From Leucobacter sp. G161 (GTDB lineage Bacteria > Actinomycetota > Actinomycetes > Actinomycetales > Microbacteriaceae): a stretch of DNA of 64,000 nt. The notes beneath the pieces are model-generated. The model searched no databases, was not told where the DNA came from, and saw only the letters and a program-made list of their open reading frames with translations. Position numbers and translations under genes: made by a program. Positions 34,801 to 43,140 of the stretch are shown piece by piece. The stretch is taken from positions 1 to 64,000 of the forward strand of contig NZ_LOHP01000058.1 in the NCBI RefSeq assembly GCF_001482305.1. The letters are read 5' to 3'. The first letter of the stretch is position 1. Every line of letters begins with the position of its first letter.

Positions 34801-36126
34801 ATGTCTGAACAGCGCGAAAGCACGCCCCTCGAAATCGGCTCCGAGATCGAGCTCGAAATCACCGGTATGGCCCACGGCGGGGTGAGTGTTGCACGCCACG
34901 ACGGGCGTGTGGTGTTCGTCGCCGACGCGATCCCTGGCGAGCGCGTGCTCGCCAGGATCACCGACCAGAAGAAGAAGTCGTTCGCTCGCGCCGCGGTCAC
35001 CCGCGTGCTCGAGGCATCGGCGGATCGCCGCGACCACGTCTGGGATGAGGCGTCAGTCGCGCGGGATCCGGCCGATCGTGCGGGCGGCGCCGAGTTCGGT
35101 CACATCGACCTCGCGCGCCAGCGCGTGCTCAAGGCCGAGGTGCTCGTCGATTCGATGGCCCGCTTCGGCGACATCGAGCTCGCGAGCGAGGAGGGCGAGG
35201 ACTTCGCCGAGACCCTCGCCGAGCTCGTCGAGGCAGCACCGGGCGACGACGAGGCGAACGGCCTCGGCTACCGCACCCGCGTGCGCTTGCACGTCGATCC
35301 CGAGACCGGCGCGGCTGGCCCGTACGCTGCGCGCAGTCGCACCGTGATCCCCGTCTCCTCGCTGCCGCTCGCAACCGAGGGCGTGAACCAGATTGCTCCG
35401 CTGTTCGAGGCGATGCGCGGCCTGCAGACCATCGACCTCATTGATCCCTCGAACGACGACCCCCGCATGCTCTTCACCGAGGTGGGGGCGAAGGAGCGGC
35501 GCGGCGAGAAGGATCTCGTCGGCGAGCTCGTCGAGGATCGCGGCTTCATGGTGCGCGCCGGCGGCTTTTGGCAGGTCCACCGTGAGGCACCCTCGATGCT
35601 GTTCGGCGCGGTGCACGACGCAATCGCAGAGCTCATCGAGGCCGGCGAGTTCGATCCGGCTGCGGCCAACCTTGACCTGTACGGCGGCGCCGGTCTCCTC
35701 GCGGCCGCCATGGCTGAGGCCGCAGGCCCCGGCCTGAAGATCACCTCGGTCGAGTCCGACCCGGCAGCGACCGATAACGCCGCAGAGAATCTCTCGGAGA
35801 TCGTCGGCGCACGCGCCATCACCGCCCGCGTAGATCGTCACCTGGCTGAGCTGCTCGACGCTGCCGCGCCCGTGCGCGACAGGCTGCGTCGCGGCACCGT
35901 CGTGCTCGATCCGCCCCGCTCGGGCGCTGGCGGAGATGTCACCGCGCAGCTCGCCCAGCTCTCGCCCGCGAACATCGTCTACGTCGCCTGTGATCCGGTA
36001 GCGCTCGCACGCGACACGAAGTCGCTGCTCGACTCAGGCTACGACCTGCTCGAGCTGCGGGCGTTCGACATCTTCCCGCACACGCACCACTTCGAGTCAC
36101 TCGCGGTGTTTAGCCGCGGCGAGTAG
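34801..36126 (+). CDS. TrmA/RlmCD-type RNA methyltransferase
   Basis: A 441-residue class I SAM-dependent m5U methyltransferase. An N-terminal TRAM domain (IELEITGMAHGGVSVARHDG, about 15-75) precedes the catalytic domain: FWQVHREAPSMLF, LDLYGGAGLLAAAM (SAM loop), VLDPPRSGAG and the nucleophile/base motif IVYVACDPVALARD. The usual iron-sulfur cysteines of RlmD are absent (AGGAEFGHI where CGGC would be expected), as in many actinobacterial members. The target is probably a uridine in 23S rRNA or tRNA, undecided here. Confidence 0.9.
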   Translation: MSEQRESTPLEIGSEIELEITGMAHGGVSVARHDGRVVFVADAIPGERVLARITDQKKKSFARAAVTRVLEASADRRDHVWDEASVARDPADRAGGAEFGHIDLARQRVLKAEVLVDSMARFGDIELASEEGEDFAETLAELVEAAPGDDEANGLGYRTRVRLHVDPETGAAGPYAARSRTVIPVSSLPLATEGVNQIAPLFEAMRGLQTIDLIDPSNDDPRMLFTEVGAKERRGEKDLVGELVEDRGFMVRAGGFWQVHREAPSMLFGAVHDAIAELIEAGEFDPAAANLDLYGGAGLLAAAMAEAAGPGLKITSVESDPAATDNAAENLSEIVGARAITARVDRHLAELLDAAAPVRDRLRRGTVVLDPPRSGAGGDVTAQLAQLSPANIVYVACDPVALARDTKSLLDSGYDLLELRAFDIFPHTHHFESLAVFSRGE

Positions 36127-36128
36127 CG

Positions 36129-36185
36129 CGCACACACAACAGCGCCGCTGGAGGGATTCCCTCCAGCGGCGCTGTTGTGTGTGCG
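36129..36185. terminator. Perfect 27-bp bidirectional terminator hairpin
   Basis: Bases 36129-36155 pair without mismatch with 36159-36185 around an ATT loop, between convergent stops at 36126 and 36208. This is the longest perfect stem noted in the window. Confidence 0.8.
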
Positions 36186-36207
36186 GCGCGAATCGACATG
36201 GCCGGCG

Positions 36208-36819
36208 CTAGCCGAAAAGATCCTTGCGGCTTTCAATGCCGAGCTTCTGCAGCACGTTCGAGACGTGGGTCTTTACTGTCGGGATACCAACGAAGAGCTC
36301 ACGTGCGATCTCGGCGTTTGTGTAGCGCTGCAGCATGAAGCCGAGCACCTCCTGCTCGCGTGCGGTGAGTGCAGAGCCCTGCACGCGCTCCTCAATGTTG
36401 CGGGCACTCGCCCCGGTATCGGTCGTGACATTCCAGACCCGGCTCCCGCGCGCGGTCGCGCGCACTGTCTCGACGAGGCGGCCCTCGGGGTGGTCCTTGG
36501 TGAGGAAGCTGTCGGCGCCCGAGAGGAACGCGAGTGTGGCGTCCGTGTGCCCCGTGTACGACGTGTACATCATGACCCGCGGGCCCTGGTGGAGCGACTT
36601 GATCTCCCGGCAGAGCTCAAGCCCGTCGCGCACTCCCCCGAGCCGCAACGGCAGAATCACCAGGTCCGGCATGGTCTCAGCAATGGCAGCCAACGCCCCG
36701 ACCGAGTCGGCGGCTTCGGCGACGACACCGAGATCGTCGTGGGCGCCAAGCACCGTCGACAGGCCGAGCCGCACGATCGGGTGATCCTCAACGAGTACGA
36801 TCTTCAGCGCCTCAGTCAC
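36208..36819 (-). CDS. NarL-type regulator with pseudo-receiver domain
   Basis: A 203-residue response-regulator-like protein: receiver about 6-120 and a LuxR HTH (LTAREQEVLGFML, then FVGIPTVKTHVSNVLQKLG) at 140-200. Acidic Glu11/Asp12, Thr86/Ser87 and Lys108 are present, but the phosphoacceptor position is Pro57 (DLVILPLRLGG in place of DLVxLDxxxxG). Phosphorylation is therefore unlikely, and no histidine kinase is adjacent. GTG start overlaps the acetamidase stop by eight bases, so it is the last gene of the transporter-amidase operon and may report its metabolite. Confidence 0.88.
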   Translation of the reverse strand: MTEALKIVLVEDHPIVRLGLSTVLGAHDDLGVVAEAADSVGALAAIAETMPDLVILPLRLGGVRDGLELCREIKSLHQGPRVMMYTSYTGHTDATLAFLSGADSFLTKDHPEGRLVETVRATARGSRVWNVTTDTGASARNIEERVQGSALTAREQEVLGFMLQRYTNAEIARELFVGIPTVKTHVSNVLQKLGIESRKDLFG

Positions 36820-37744
36820 ACTGTGCCTGTTCGAACAGCACCGTTGGGCACCACTCCCGCGGAATCGTGAGCCGTGCAGTGACCAACGGGTTCACCGCCT
36901 GGCTCACCTCGGTTCGCACGATGAGACTCGACAGCCGATAGGCGTCGTCCCAGCTGAGCGCTCGCCAGCCGCGCACGAGATCGACGATCTCAGCAAACCC
37001 GAGCCGCACGGCGACGTCGAGCGTCCCGGCGCTCGCGAGGACGCTGAGCCCGTCTGCGTGCAGCAACACGGGAAAATGACCCAGGGCTGCCAGAGCACCC
37101 TCACCAGCAGCATCGCTCACGCGCTCGATCCGCAGCCGAACACGGCCGGAGATCTCGACGCCAGTCCCGCCAAGCTCGCCGTCGCCCTGCACCGCGTGGA
37201 GATCACCAACTGCGAGGAGTGCGCCGTCGTGTCTCGCGCGCAGCACCAGCGAGGTTCCAGCCTGCAGCAGCCGTGTGTCGAGGTTGCCACCGTGTTCGCC
37301 CGGCCACGACGAGCTCACTGGATCCCCTGCTGGAGCAACCCCCAGCACACCAATCATCGGCGCGATCGGGACCGGAGTCTCCGGGGTGACCCAGGCCCTC
37401 CCGTCTCGTACGGGGACAATGCGCGTATCCGGGGTCGAGATCCGGTCACCAAGCACGCCGAGACCCGGAGAGAGCGCCATGACGCCCGCCTCACCGATCT
37501 CGATCGCCTCGATCTCAACCCGGATCACGTCACCAGCACGCACGCCCTCGACTCGCACCGGGCCAGTAGCCCGATTGAAGTGCGCCATGTCGATGTGCGG
37601 GCGCAGTACAGTTTCAGAGGTGATTTGCCCTGCGTAACAGTCCTGAGTTTCACACTCGAATGCTTCGCCAAGCGCGACCACGGCGACCGGCTCGTGCTGA
37701 GCCGAGAACGCCGTGATCGCGGAGCTCGCGGGAATGCGAAGCAT
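36812..37744 (-). CDS. Acetamidase/formamidase family amidohydrolase
   Basis: A 310-residue protein of the FmdA/AmdA family. VLRPHIDMAHFNRATGPVRV, GVLGVAPAGDPVSSSWPGEH, GNLDTRLLQAGTSLVL and VGDLHAVQGDGELGGTGVE are diagnostic of these metal-dependent amidases, which release ammonia from short amides. The start at 37744 (MLRIPASS) overlaps the transporter stop as TAATG, so translation is coupled; a longer upstream frame lies inside the transporter gene. Confidence 0.88.
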   Translation of the reverse strand: MLRIPASSAITAFSAQHEPVAVVALGEAFECETQDCYAGQITSETVLRPHIDMAHFNRATGPVRVEGVRAGDVIRVEIEAIEIGEAGVMALSPGLGVLGDRISTPDTRIVPVRDGRAWVTPETPVPIAPMIGVLGVAPAGDPVSSSWPGEHGGNLDTRLLQAGTSLVLRARHDGALLAVGDLHAVQGDGELGGTGVEISGRVRLRIERVSDAAGEGALAALGHFPVLLHADGLSVLASAGTLDVAVRLGFAEIVDLVRGWRALSWDDAYRLSSLIVRTEVSQAVNPLVTARLTIPREWCPTVLFEQAQCD

Positions 37745-38988
37745 TACGCCCAACCGTCGGGGACGAGGCCGAAGGCGGAAACGAGGGAGTACACGAAGGC
37801 AAGTCCAAACACCGTGATGAGAAGGCCCTGAATAATCGGGTGAGACACCCATCCGGCCTTCCAAGCAGGCTCCTGGTCACCAAACTTGCGGGCGCGGTGC
37901 AGCATCAGGACGGGGATGATGGACATAATCGCACCGGCAAACCCACCGGCGTAGCCCAGCGCCGACACGAAGCCGGCAAGCTTGAAGACTCCGATGAGGA
38001 ATGCGGGGACAGCGACAAGTACGATCGCGGCGACACGGTAACCGGGCGCACCCTCAGAAGGCCACTTGAAGCGGTCGAAAATGTTCGACATGAGAGTGAG
38101 CGCGATCGCCCAGAATGAGGTCATCATCGCGAGTACAGCGAAGATGTTTGCGAGGTAGTACGCGGCCGAGCCGAGCTGTTGGCCCCAGGCCACCGTCACA
38201 ACTTCGGTGATGCCGTCGGGGCCCATCATGCCGAGGGCAGCGAGCGGAACAAGCGCGAGCAGGAACCCGGTGGCGCACATGCCGACGATGATCGAGCGAG
38301 GCAACGCACGGGGGCTGCTCGCGGCCAGACCGCGTGCGAGCTCAGGGACGGTGTACTGCGCGATGAAGGCGAATACTGCCAGGTTCACAATCGGGATGAT
38401 GAAGTACGGCTGAACGTATGTGAGGTTCGTCACGTCGATGCCGGGGCCGACGAAGGTCCAGCCGCAGAGCACCAAGATGAGCACGAGCATCGCGATAGTA
38501 ATCGCCTGCTCAGAACGGCCAGTTGCTTTGAGTCCCAGCCACACAACGAGCACGCCGGGAATGAAGAAGAGCAAGCTTCCTACTGCTTCGGGAAGACCCA
38601 GCAGCTCTGACAAGATCCTGCCGCTACCTGAGGTGTAGGCAATCAGTGCACCAAGTCCGTTTACGGCGACACCGGCGAAAACCAGCCACGATCCGGTATT
38701 GCCCAGGTATTTCTTTGCGAGCCCGGCAAGCTGCAACGGTTCCTTCGTACGGAGCGCCACCTCAGCTACGTAGAGCATGGATGCGGTGGTGAGAAAGCCA
38801 GCGACGACGAGCGCGATGAGTAGGGCGGGGAAGCCACCGCTGCGGGCACCGTACGGCAGCGCCAGAATTCCAGCACCGATGTTTGCGCCGAAGATGATGG
38901 CGACGCCCTGCCAAAACGTGATCGTGGTGCTGTGCGGCTTGGCCGTCACCGTCTGGGCGGCTGCGCCCTGGTGGGAAGCGGTTGTCAT
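37744..38988 (-). CDS. Amino acid permease, aromatic/hydroxy amino acid type
   Basis: A 414-residue permease with about eleven hydrophobic segments. FWQGVAIIFGANIGAGILAL near residue 25 and the FAFIAQYTVPELARGL segment resemble the Trp/Tyr permease (HAAAP/APC) families. GAAAGACACGAA precedes the ATG. It leads the leftward operon with the acetamidase and pseudo-receiver regulator and is divergent from a PLP decarboxylase. Together these suggest uptake and processing of an amino acid or amide-bearing derivative; the ligand is not identifiable. Confidence 0.85.
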   Translation of the reverse strand: MTTASHQGAAAQTVTAKPHSTTITFWQGVAIIFGANIGAGILALPYGARSGGFPALLIALVVAGFLTTASMLYVAEVALRTKEPLQLAGLAKKYLGNTGSWLVFAGVAVNGLGALIAYTSGSGRILSELLGLPEAVGSLLFFIPGVLVVWLGLKATGRSEQAITIAMLVLILVLCGWTFVGPGIDVTNLTYVQPYFIIPIVNLAVFAFIAQYTVPELARGLAASSPRALPRSIIVGMCATGFLLALVPLAALGMMGPDGITEVVTVAWGQQLGSAAYYLANIFAVLAMMTSFWAIALTLMSNIFDRFKWPSEGAPGYRVAAIVLVAVPAFLIGVFKLAGFVSALGYAGGFAGAIMSIIPVLMLHRARKFGDQEPAWKAGWVSHPIIQGLLITVFGLAFVYSLVSAFGLVPDGWA

Positions 38989-39278
38989 TTCGTGTCTTTC
39001 TTCGTGAGTTCTCGAGCCCCAGGCGCATGGCTATCACCATGAGTGGGCGCAGCGATGCGCACACAAGAGGGCCCTGCCCATGCAGCTCCGCCGGGCACAG
39101 TTCACCATATGGGCTGCGTTGCTACGCCTTCTCATACCAAGAGGATGATTTCAGGCGAGAACTCATCCCCCAGGATGGATCTGCTATCAAACGAACAATC
39201 CTAGCCTGTGCTGAGGGGCAGATATCGCCAGAGCGCGGTCCCGCACACCACGAGTTTGAGAGCGCAGCACAGCACATC

Positions 39279-40550
39279 ATGAGCGATTCCGCACGACGGT
39301 CACACATCCTTACCGGGGCCCTGGAGCAGGGCCTTCTGCACGCAGAGCACGCACCGCTCGTCGCTTTCCTCGACTGGGAGCGGGTTCGGCTCAATGTTGC
39401 TCACCTCATGCGCGCGTTCCCGGCTGACATCCCGGTGCTCCACGCATTCGCGGTGAAGGCAAATCCGCTGGTTCCTGTCCTCGAACGCCTGGGCGAACTT
39501 GGCATGGGCGCCGAGGTCGCGAGTGACGGGGAATTCACCGCTGCCATCAGCGCTGGGATCGACCCGAGCCGGCTCGTCTTTGACTCCCCCGCCAAGTCGT
39601 GGGGCGAGCTCCGCCGTGCGCTCGGCCACGGAGCGGCACTCAATGTCGACAACTTTCAGGAGCTCGCACGCGTGCGATCGATACTCGCCGAGACCGGATC
39701 GGAATCCGAGATCGGGATCCGGCTCAACCCGCAGGTCGGGGCCGGCGCGATTGCGGCGATGAGCACGGCGAGCGCACACTCGAAATTTGGTGTCCCGCTC
39801 CGCGATCCTGGCATGCGCGAGCAGCTCATCGAGGCCTACCTTGCCTCGCCCTGGCTCCGTCGCGCGCACACTCACGTCGGCTCACAGGGCTGCCCGCTGC
39901 CGCTCATTGCAGAGGGAGTGCATGAGCTGGTGCGCTTCGCCGACGAGGTCAACACGCGTGCGGGGTACGCGCAGATCCGCACCCTCGACATCGGCGGCGG
40001 GCTGCCGGTCGACTTCGAGACCGACAACCCGGTCTCAGCCTTTGGCGACTACGTTGCTGCCCTTGAGGAGGGTGCGCCGCGGTTGTTCTCGGGCGACTAT
40101 GAGCTCGTGACCGAGTTCGGCCGGAGCATCCTCGCGAAGCACGGCTTCATCGCCGCACACGTCGAGTACACCAAGGAGGTCGGTGGCCGCCGCGTCGCGA
40201 TCACCCACGCCGGTGCACAGATCGCCACGCGCACCGTCTTCATGCCAGATGCCTGGCCGCTCAGGGTCGAGGGCTTCGGACCGGGCGGGGCGGTGAAGAC
40301 CACCGCGCAGACCGCAGTGCACGATGTTGCGGGGCCCTGCTGTTTTGCCGGCGACCTCGTTGCTCGCGGGCGGGAGCTCCCGCTGCTCGAACAGGGCGAT
40401 ATCGTCGCGCTGCTCGATACCGGGGCGTACTACGCGAGCAATCCGTTTCACTACAACTCACTGCCGGTGCCGCCGGTGTACGGCGTCGAGCTCGATGGCG
40501 CGGTCGCCGAGTTCTCGACCATCCGGGCGGCGGACTTCGCCACGGTGTAG
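39279..40550 (+). CDS. Type III PLP decarboxylase (Orn/DAP decarboxylase-like)
   Basis: A 423-residue alanine-racemase-fold decarboxylase. PLP Lys lies in HAFAVKANPLVP near 57; HTHVGSQG, IGGGLPVDFE and TEFGRSILAKHG are PLP-phosphate loops; the partner active-site Cys is in GPCCFAGDLV and DTGAYYASNPFHYNS closes the site. The family acts on diaminopimelate, ornithine, lysine or related substrates; the specificity residues do not settle which. ATG 39279 is preferred although the frame stays open 99 codons upstream. The 290-base gap 38989-39278 shows no other gene and must hold both divergent promoters. Confidence 0.87.
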   Translation: MSDSARRSHILTGALEQGLLHAEHAPLVAFLDWERVRLNVAHLMRAFPADIPVLHAFAVKANPLVPVLERLGELGMGAEVASDGEFTAAISAGIDPSRLVFDSPAKSWGELRRALGHGAALNVDNFQELARVRSILAETGSESEIGIRLNPQVGAGAIAAMSTASAHSKFGVPLRDPGMREQLIEAYLASPWLRRAHTHVGSQGCPLPLIAEGVHELVRFADEVNTRAGYAQIRTLDIGGGLPVDFETDNPVSAFGDYVAALEEGAPRLFSGDYELVTEFGRSILAKHGFIAAHVEYTKEVGGRRVAITHAGAQIATRTVFMPDAWPLRVEGFGPGGAVKTTAQTAVHDVAGPCCFAGDLVARGRELPLLEQGDIVALLDTGAYYASNPFHYNSLPVPPVYGVELDGAVAEFSTIRAADFATV

Positions 40551-40567
40551 CCCCGACATGCGATGCC

Positions 40568-40611
40568 GTGAACCGGCCGCCGCAGGTATGTCCCTGCGGC
40601 GGCCGGTTCAC
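40568..40611. terminator. Perfect 19-bp bidirectional terminator hairpin
   Basis: GTGAACCGGCCGCCGCAGG pairs with 40593-40611 around TATGTC, between convergent decarboxylase and ABC permease genes. Confidence 0.82.
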
Positions 40612-40627
40612 GAGATGCCGTTGCTGG

Positions 40628-41446
40628 CTATCTGAGCGAGGTGTGGCGATCCACCGAGCGCGCGCCCCACCACCAGAGCAGCACCGCCGCGATGAGCGGC
40701 ATGATAACCACACCGAGGCCGATCACGTTGGGCGTCGCGTTCGGGTCGGCGATCGCGGCCATGAAGTCCGTGAGCATCCCCTCGGCAACCAGGCTGCCCG
40801 CGTCCGGCCCCGTCAATCGAACACCGAGCGGGATGAACAGCAGCGCCGCGAGGTTCACGAGCTGCATGACGAAGTACAGGATGATGGTGCCGATCACCGG
40901 GGCACCGAAGCCCAGGTGGTTAAAGCGCCCCTCGGCGCCGACCGACATCATGGTTGCTCCCGCGATCACCGAGAACACGAGTTGCAGCACGAGTGCCCCG
41001 CCGATGAACCAACCCATCTGTGGATCCAACGTCGTCACCGCCTCCCGCAGGAACTCGAGGGCGCCCTGGCCCTTCATGAGCGCAAACGCGATCGCTGCGA
41101 GCACCAGGCCGCCAAGGGTGATGGCGAGCGCTGCGAGACTCACAACGAGCCCGTGCAGCACCTTCGCCGCGTAGAGCGTGCGGCCGCGCACCGGCAGCGT
41201 CAGCGTGAAGTAGCCCTCGGCGCCGTACATCGTGCGCCAGTAGTTCGCGACGAGCACGGCGAGCACGACCGGGGTGAACACGAGCGTCACGCCGATCCCG
41301 AGTCCGAAGGCGAAGCCATCGACGAACGGCACGCGGAGCGCCGCGGCGCCGAAGCACACGAGGATTGCGACAAGCATGATGCCGACCGCGGGCAGCAGGG
41401 TCCGCCGACTCGTGCGGAACTCCTGCGCGAAGAGCGTGCCGATCAT
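40628..41446 (-). CDS. ABC transporter permease (YtrA-type operon)
   Basis: A 272-residue membrane protein with about six helices, beginning MIGTLFAQEFRTSRRTLLPA as in ABC-2-like export permeases. Its start overlaps the ATPase stop by four bases. It is the membrane half of a GntR-regulated ABC exporter, a layout often induced by cell-envelope-active compounds. No substrate is evident. Confidence 0.83.
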   Translation of the reverse strand: MIGTLFAQEFRTSRRTLLPAVGIMLVAILVCFGAAALRVPFVDGFAFGLGIGVTLVFTPVVLAVLVANYWRTMYGAEGYFTLTLPVRGRTLYAAKVLHGLVVSLAALAITLGGLVLAAIAFALMKGQGALEFLREAVTTLDPQMGWFIGGALVLQLVFSVIAGATMMSVGAEGRFNHLGFGAPVIGTIILYFVMQLVNLAALLFIPLGVRLTGPDAGSLVAEGMLTDFMAAIADPNATPNVIGLGVVIMPLIAAVLLWWWGARSVDRHTSLR

Positions 41447-42165
41447 GCTGCGTACACCTTTCTAAAGAGGGCGTCGAGGCTGACGCCGTGTTCTGCGCGC
41501 AGCTCGTCTGCGTCGCCCTGCAGCAGTACCTGGCCGCCGCGGAGGAAGACGACCGAGTCGACGATCGACTCGACGTCTTGGATGAGGTGGGTGGAGACGA
41601 ACATGAGTGCGTCGTCGGCGAAGTTCGAGATGATCCCGCGGAGGATCACGTCGCGCGACGCCGGGTCGACGCCCGAGATCGGCTCATCGAGGAGGTAGAC
41701 GTGCGCGCGGCGGCTCATCGCGAGCGACACCTGGAGCTTCTCGCGCATGCCCTTCGACATCTCCTTCAGGCTGCGATCCCACGGCAGGCCGAAGAAGTCG
41801 ACCATCTCGCGAGCCTTCGCCTCGTCGAAGTCGGTGAAGAACCTCGCGTACTGCGCGATCGAGTCCTGCGGCTTGTGGTAGTCGGGCAGGAACGAGGCGT
41901 CGGGCAGGAACGACACGAGTGCCTTGGATTCGGCTCCCGGCACGTGGCCCGCGATGCGCGCTTCACCCTCCCAGTCGGCGAGCACGCCGGCGAGGATCTT
42001 CAACAGCGTCGTCTTCCCGGAGCCGTTGTCGCCCATGAGGCCGACGATCTGGCCCGCTGCGAGGCTGAGGTCGAGGTTGTGCAGGGCCGGGCGGCCGCGA
42101 TAGGCCTTCGTGAGGCCGCGCACCTCGATGGCAGGCGGGGCCGCCAGCAGTTGCTCCTCGGTCAT
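41443..42165 (-). CDS. ABC transporter ATP-binding protein
   Basis: A 240-residue ATPase: Walker A GDNGSGKTT (about 45-53), signature MSKGMREKLQ, Walker B VYLLDEPISGVD and the switch His in FVSTHLIQDVE. Its ATG overlaps the GntR stop (TGATG) and its stop overlaps the permease start, so all three genes are translationally linked. Confidence 0.92.
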   Translation of the reverse strand: MTEEQLLAAPPAIEVRGLTKAYRGRPALHNLDLSLAAGQIVGLMGDNGSGKTTLLKILAGVLADWEGEARIAGHVPGAESKALVSFLPDASFLPDYHKPQDSIAQYARFFTDFDEAKAREMVDFFGLPWDRSLKEMSKGMREKLQVSLAMSRRAHVYLLDEPISGVDPASRDVILRGIISNFADDALMFVSTHLIQDVESIVDSVVFLRGGQVLLQGDADELRAEHGVSLDALFRKVYAA

Positions 42166-42563
42166 CAGGTGTCCTTTCGGTCTGCGCCGGGTGCGGTGTG
42201 CGCGGTCTGCGCCGCCCAGCGTGCTGCAAGTAGTTGGGTGGTTTCAGTGAGACTCATGCCGAGCCCGCTCGCGGTGTCGACGAGGGTGTCGGCGGTGGCT
42301 GCGGCGAGCGCGACGCGTGCCGCCTCGATCGCGAGGAGGTCGCTCGTCACGAAGCGGCCGGCGGTGCGCTCGGGCACCGTGAGGCCGAGCCGGTCGACCT
42401 CGCCGAGCGCCTTCTGCACGGTGTTCGGGTTCACGCCGAGCTCAAGCGCGAGCTCGCGCACCGACGGCACCTTCAGGCCACTGAGCCACTCGCCGGACGC
42501 GATCCGCCGCCGGAACTCGTCGACGAGCTGCGCCCAGATGGGCCGGGAATCGTCGAGCTGCAT
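42165..42563 (-). CDS. GntR-family regulator, YtrA type
   Basis: A 132-residue regulator: GntR winged helix (RPIWAQLVDEFRRRIASGEW, VPSVRELALELGVNPNTVQK) with a short helical C-terminal part, the YtrA architecture. ATG at 42563 is supported by AGGAAAGGACC upstream. It heads the ABC operon and probably represses it through the TGTATCACTGT palindrome at 42607-42634. Confidence 0.9.
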   Translation of the reverse strand: MQLDDSRPIWAQLVDEFRRRIASGEWLSGLKVPSVRELALELGVNPNTVQKALGEVDRLGLTVPERTAGRFVTSDLLAIEAARVALAAATADTLVDTASGLGMSLTETTQLLAARWAAQTAHTAPGADRKDT

Positions 42564-42606
42564 AGTGCGGTCCTTTCCTGCGGGGTGTGGATCACGACCC
42601 CCGTCA

Positions 42607-42634
42607 TGTATCACTGTATTGCGACAGTGATACA
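42607..42634. promoter_or_regulatory. GntR operator palindrome
   Basis: TGTATCACTGT and ACAGTGATACA, perfect 11-bp arms separated by ATTGCG, lie between the gntR operon and the divergent YchJ gene. Confidence 0.82.
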
Positions 42635-42655
42635 GTTTGCAAGTGCCGATTCGGA

Positions 42656-42661
42656 TACGGT
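42656..42661 (+). promoter_or_regulatory. -10 hexamer TACGGT, leaderless start
   Basis: Six bases upstream of the GTG at 42668. Confidence 0.45.
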
Positions 42662-42667
42662 GGATCC

Positions 42668-43072
42668 GTGAGCAGCTCAGACCTCGACGCAACGATCCCC
42701 TGCCCCTGCGGGCTCGGGAGCCCCTACGCGGCGTGCTGCGGCCCGATCCACGACGGTAGGCCGGCCCCGACGGCGAGCCAGCTCATGCGCTCCCGCTACA
42801 GCGCCTTCGCGCTCGGTCTGAGCGACTATCTGCTCCGCAGCTGGCACGCGAGCACGCGCCCGAGCGAACTCGAGCTCGACGCCGACACCAGGTGGCTGCG
42901 GCTCATCATCGAGTCCGCCGAGCACGGCGGCCCCTTCGACGCCGCAGGCACGGTCACGTTCGCCGCGATCGGCCGGACACCCGAGGGCAGATTCGAGCAG
43001 CGCGAGCGCAGCCGCTTCGTGCGCGAGGGCGGCAACTGGTTCTACGTCGACGGCGACGAGCCGCAGGCATAA
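42668..43072 (+). CDS. YchJ-family SEC-C protein (UPF0225)
   Basis: A 134-residue protein with an N-terminal SEC-C zinc-binding motif (CPCGLGSPYAACCGPIH, about 12-28) followed by the YchJ NTF2-like domain (ASQLMRSRYSAFALGLSDYL). The molecular function is not established. GTG is the start that puts the zinc motif at its normal distance from the N-terminus. Confidence 0.87.
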   Translation: MSSSDLDATIPCPCGLGSPYAACCGPIHDGRPAPTASQLMRSRYSAFALGLSDYLLRSWHASTRPSELELDADTRWLRLIIESAEHGGPFDAAGTVTFAAIGRTPEGRFEQRERSRFVREGGNWFYVDGDEPQA

Positions 43073-43128
43073 CGCCGTAAACCCTCAAGAAGCGCACAGA
43101 GACCCTAGCCAGGCCCCATCGATCCACC

Positions 43129-43134
43129 TAGGCT
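43129..43134 (+). promoter_or_regulatory. -10 hexamer TAGGCT, leaderless start
   Basis: Six bases upstream of the ATG at 43141. Confidence 0.45.
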
Positions 43135-43140
43135 CGTTCC

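Noticed and set aside
36129-36185. Inverted repeat as an insertion-sequence end
   Set aside because: It is a single hairpin between convergent stop codons, with no transposase or target duplication: a terminator.
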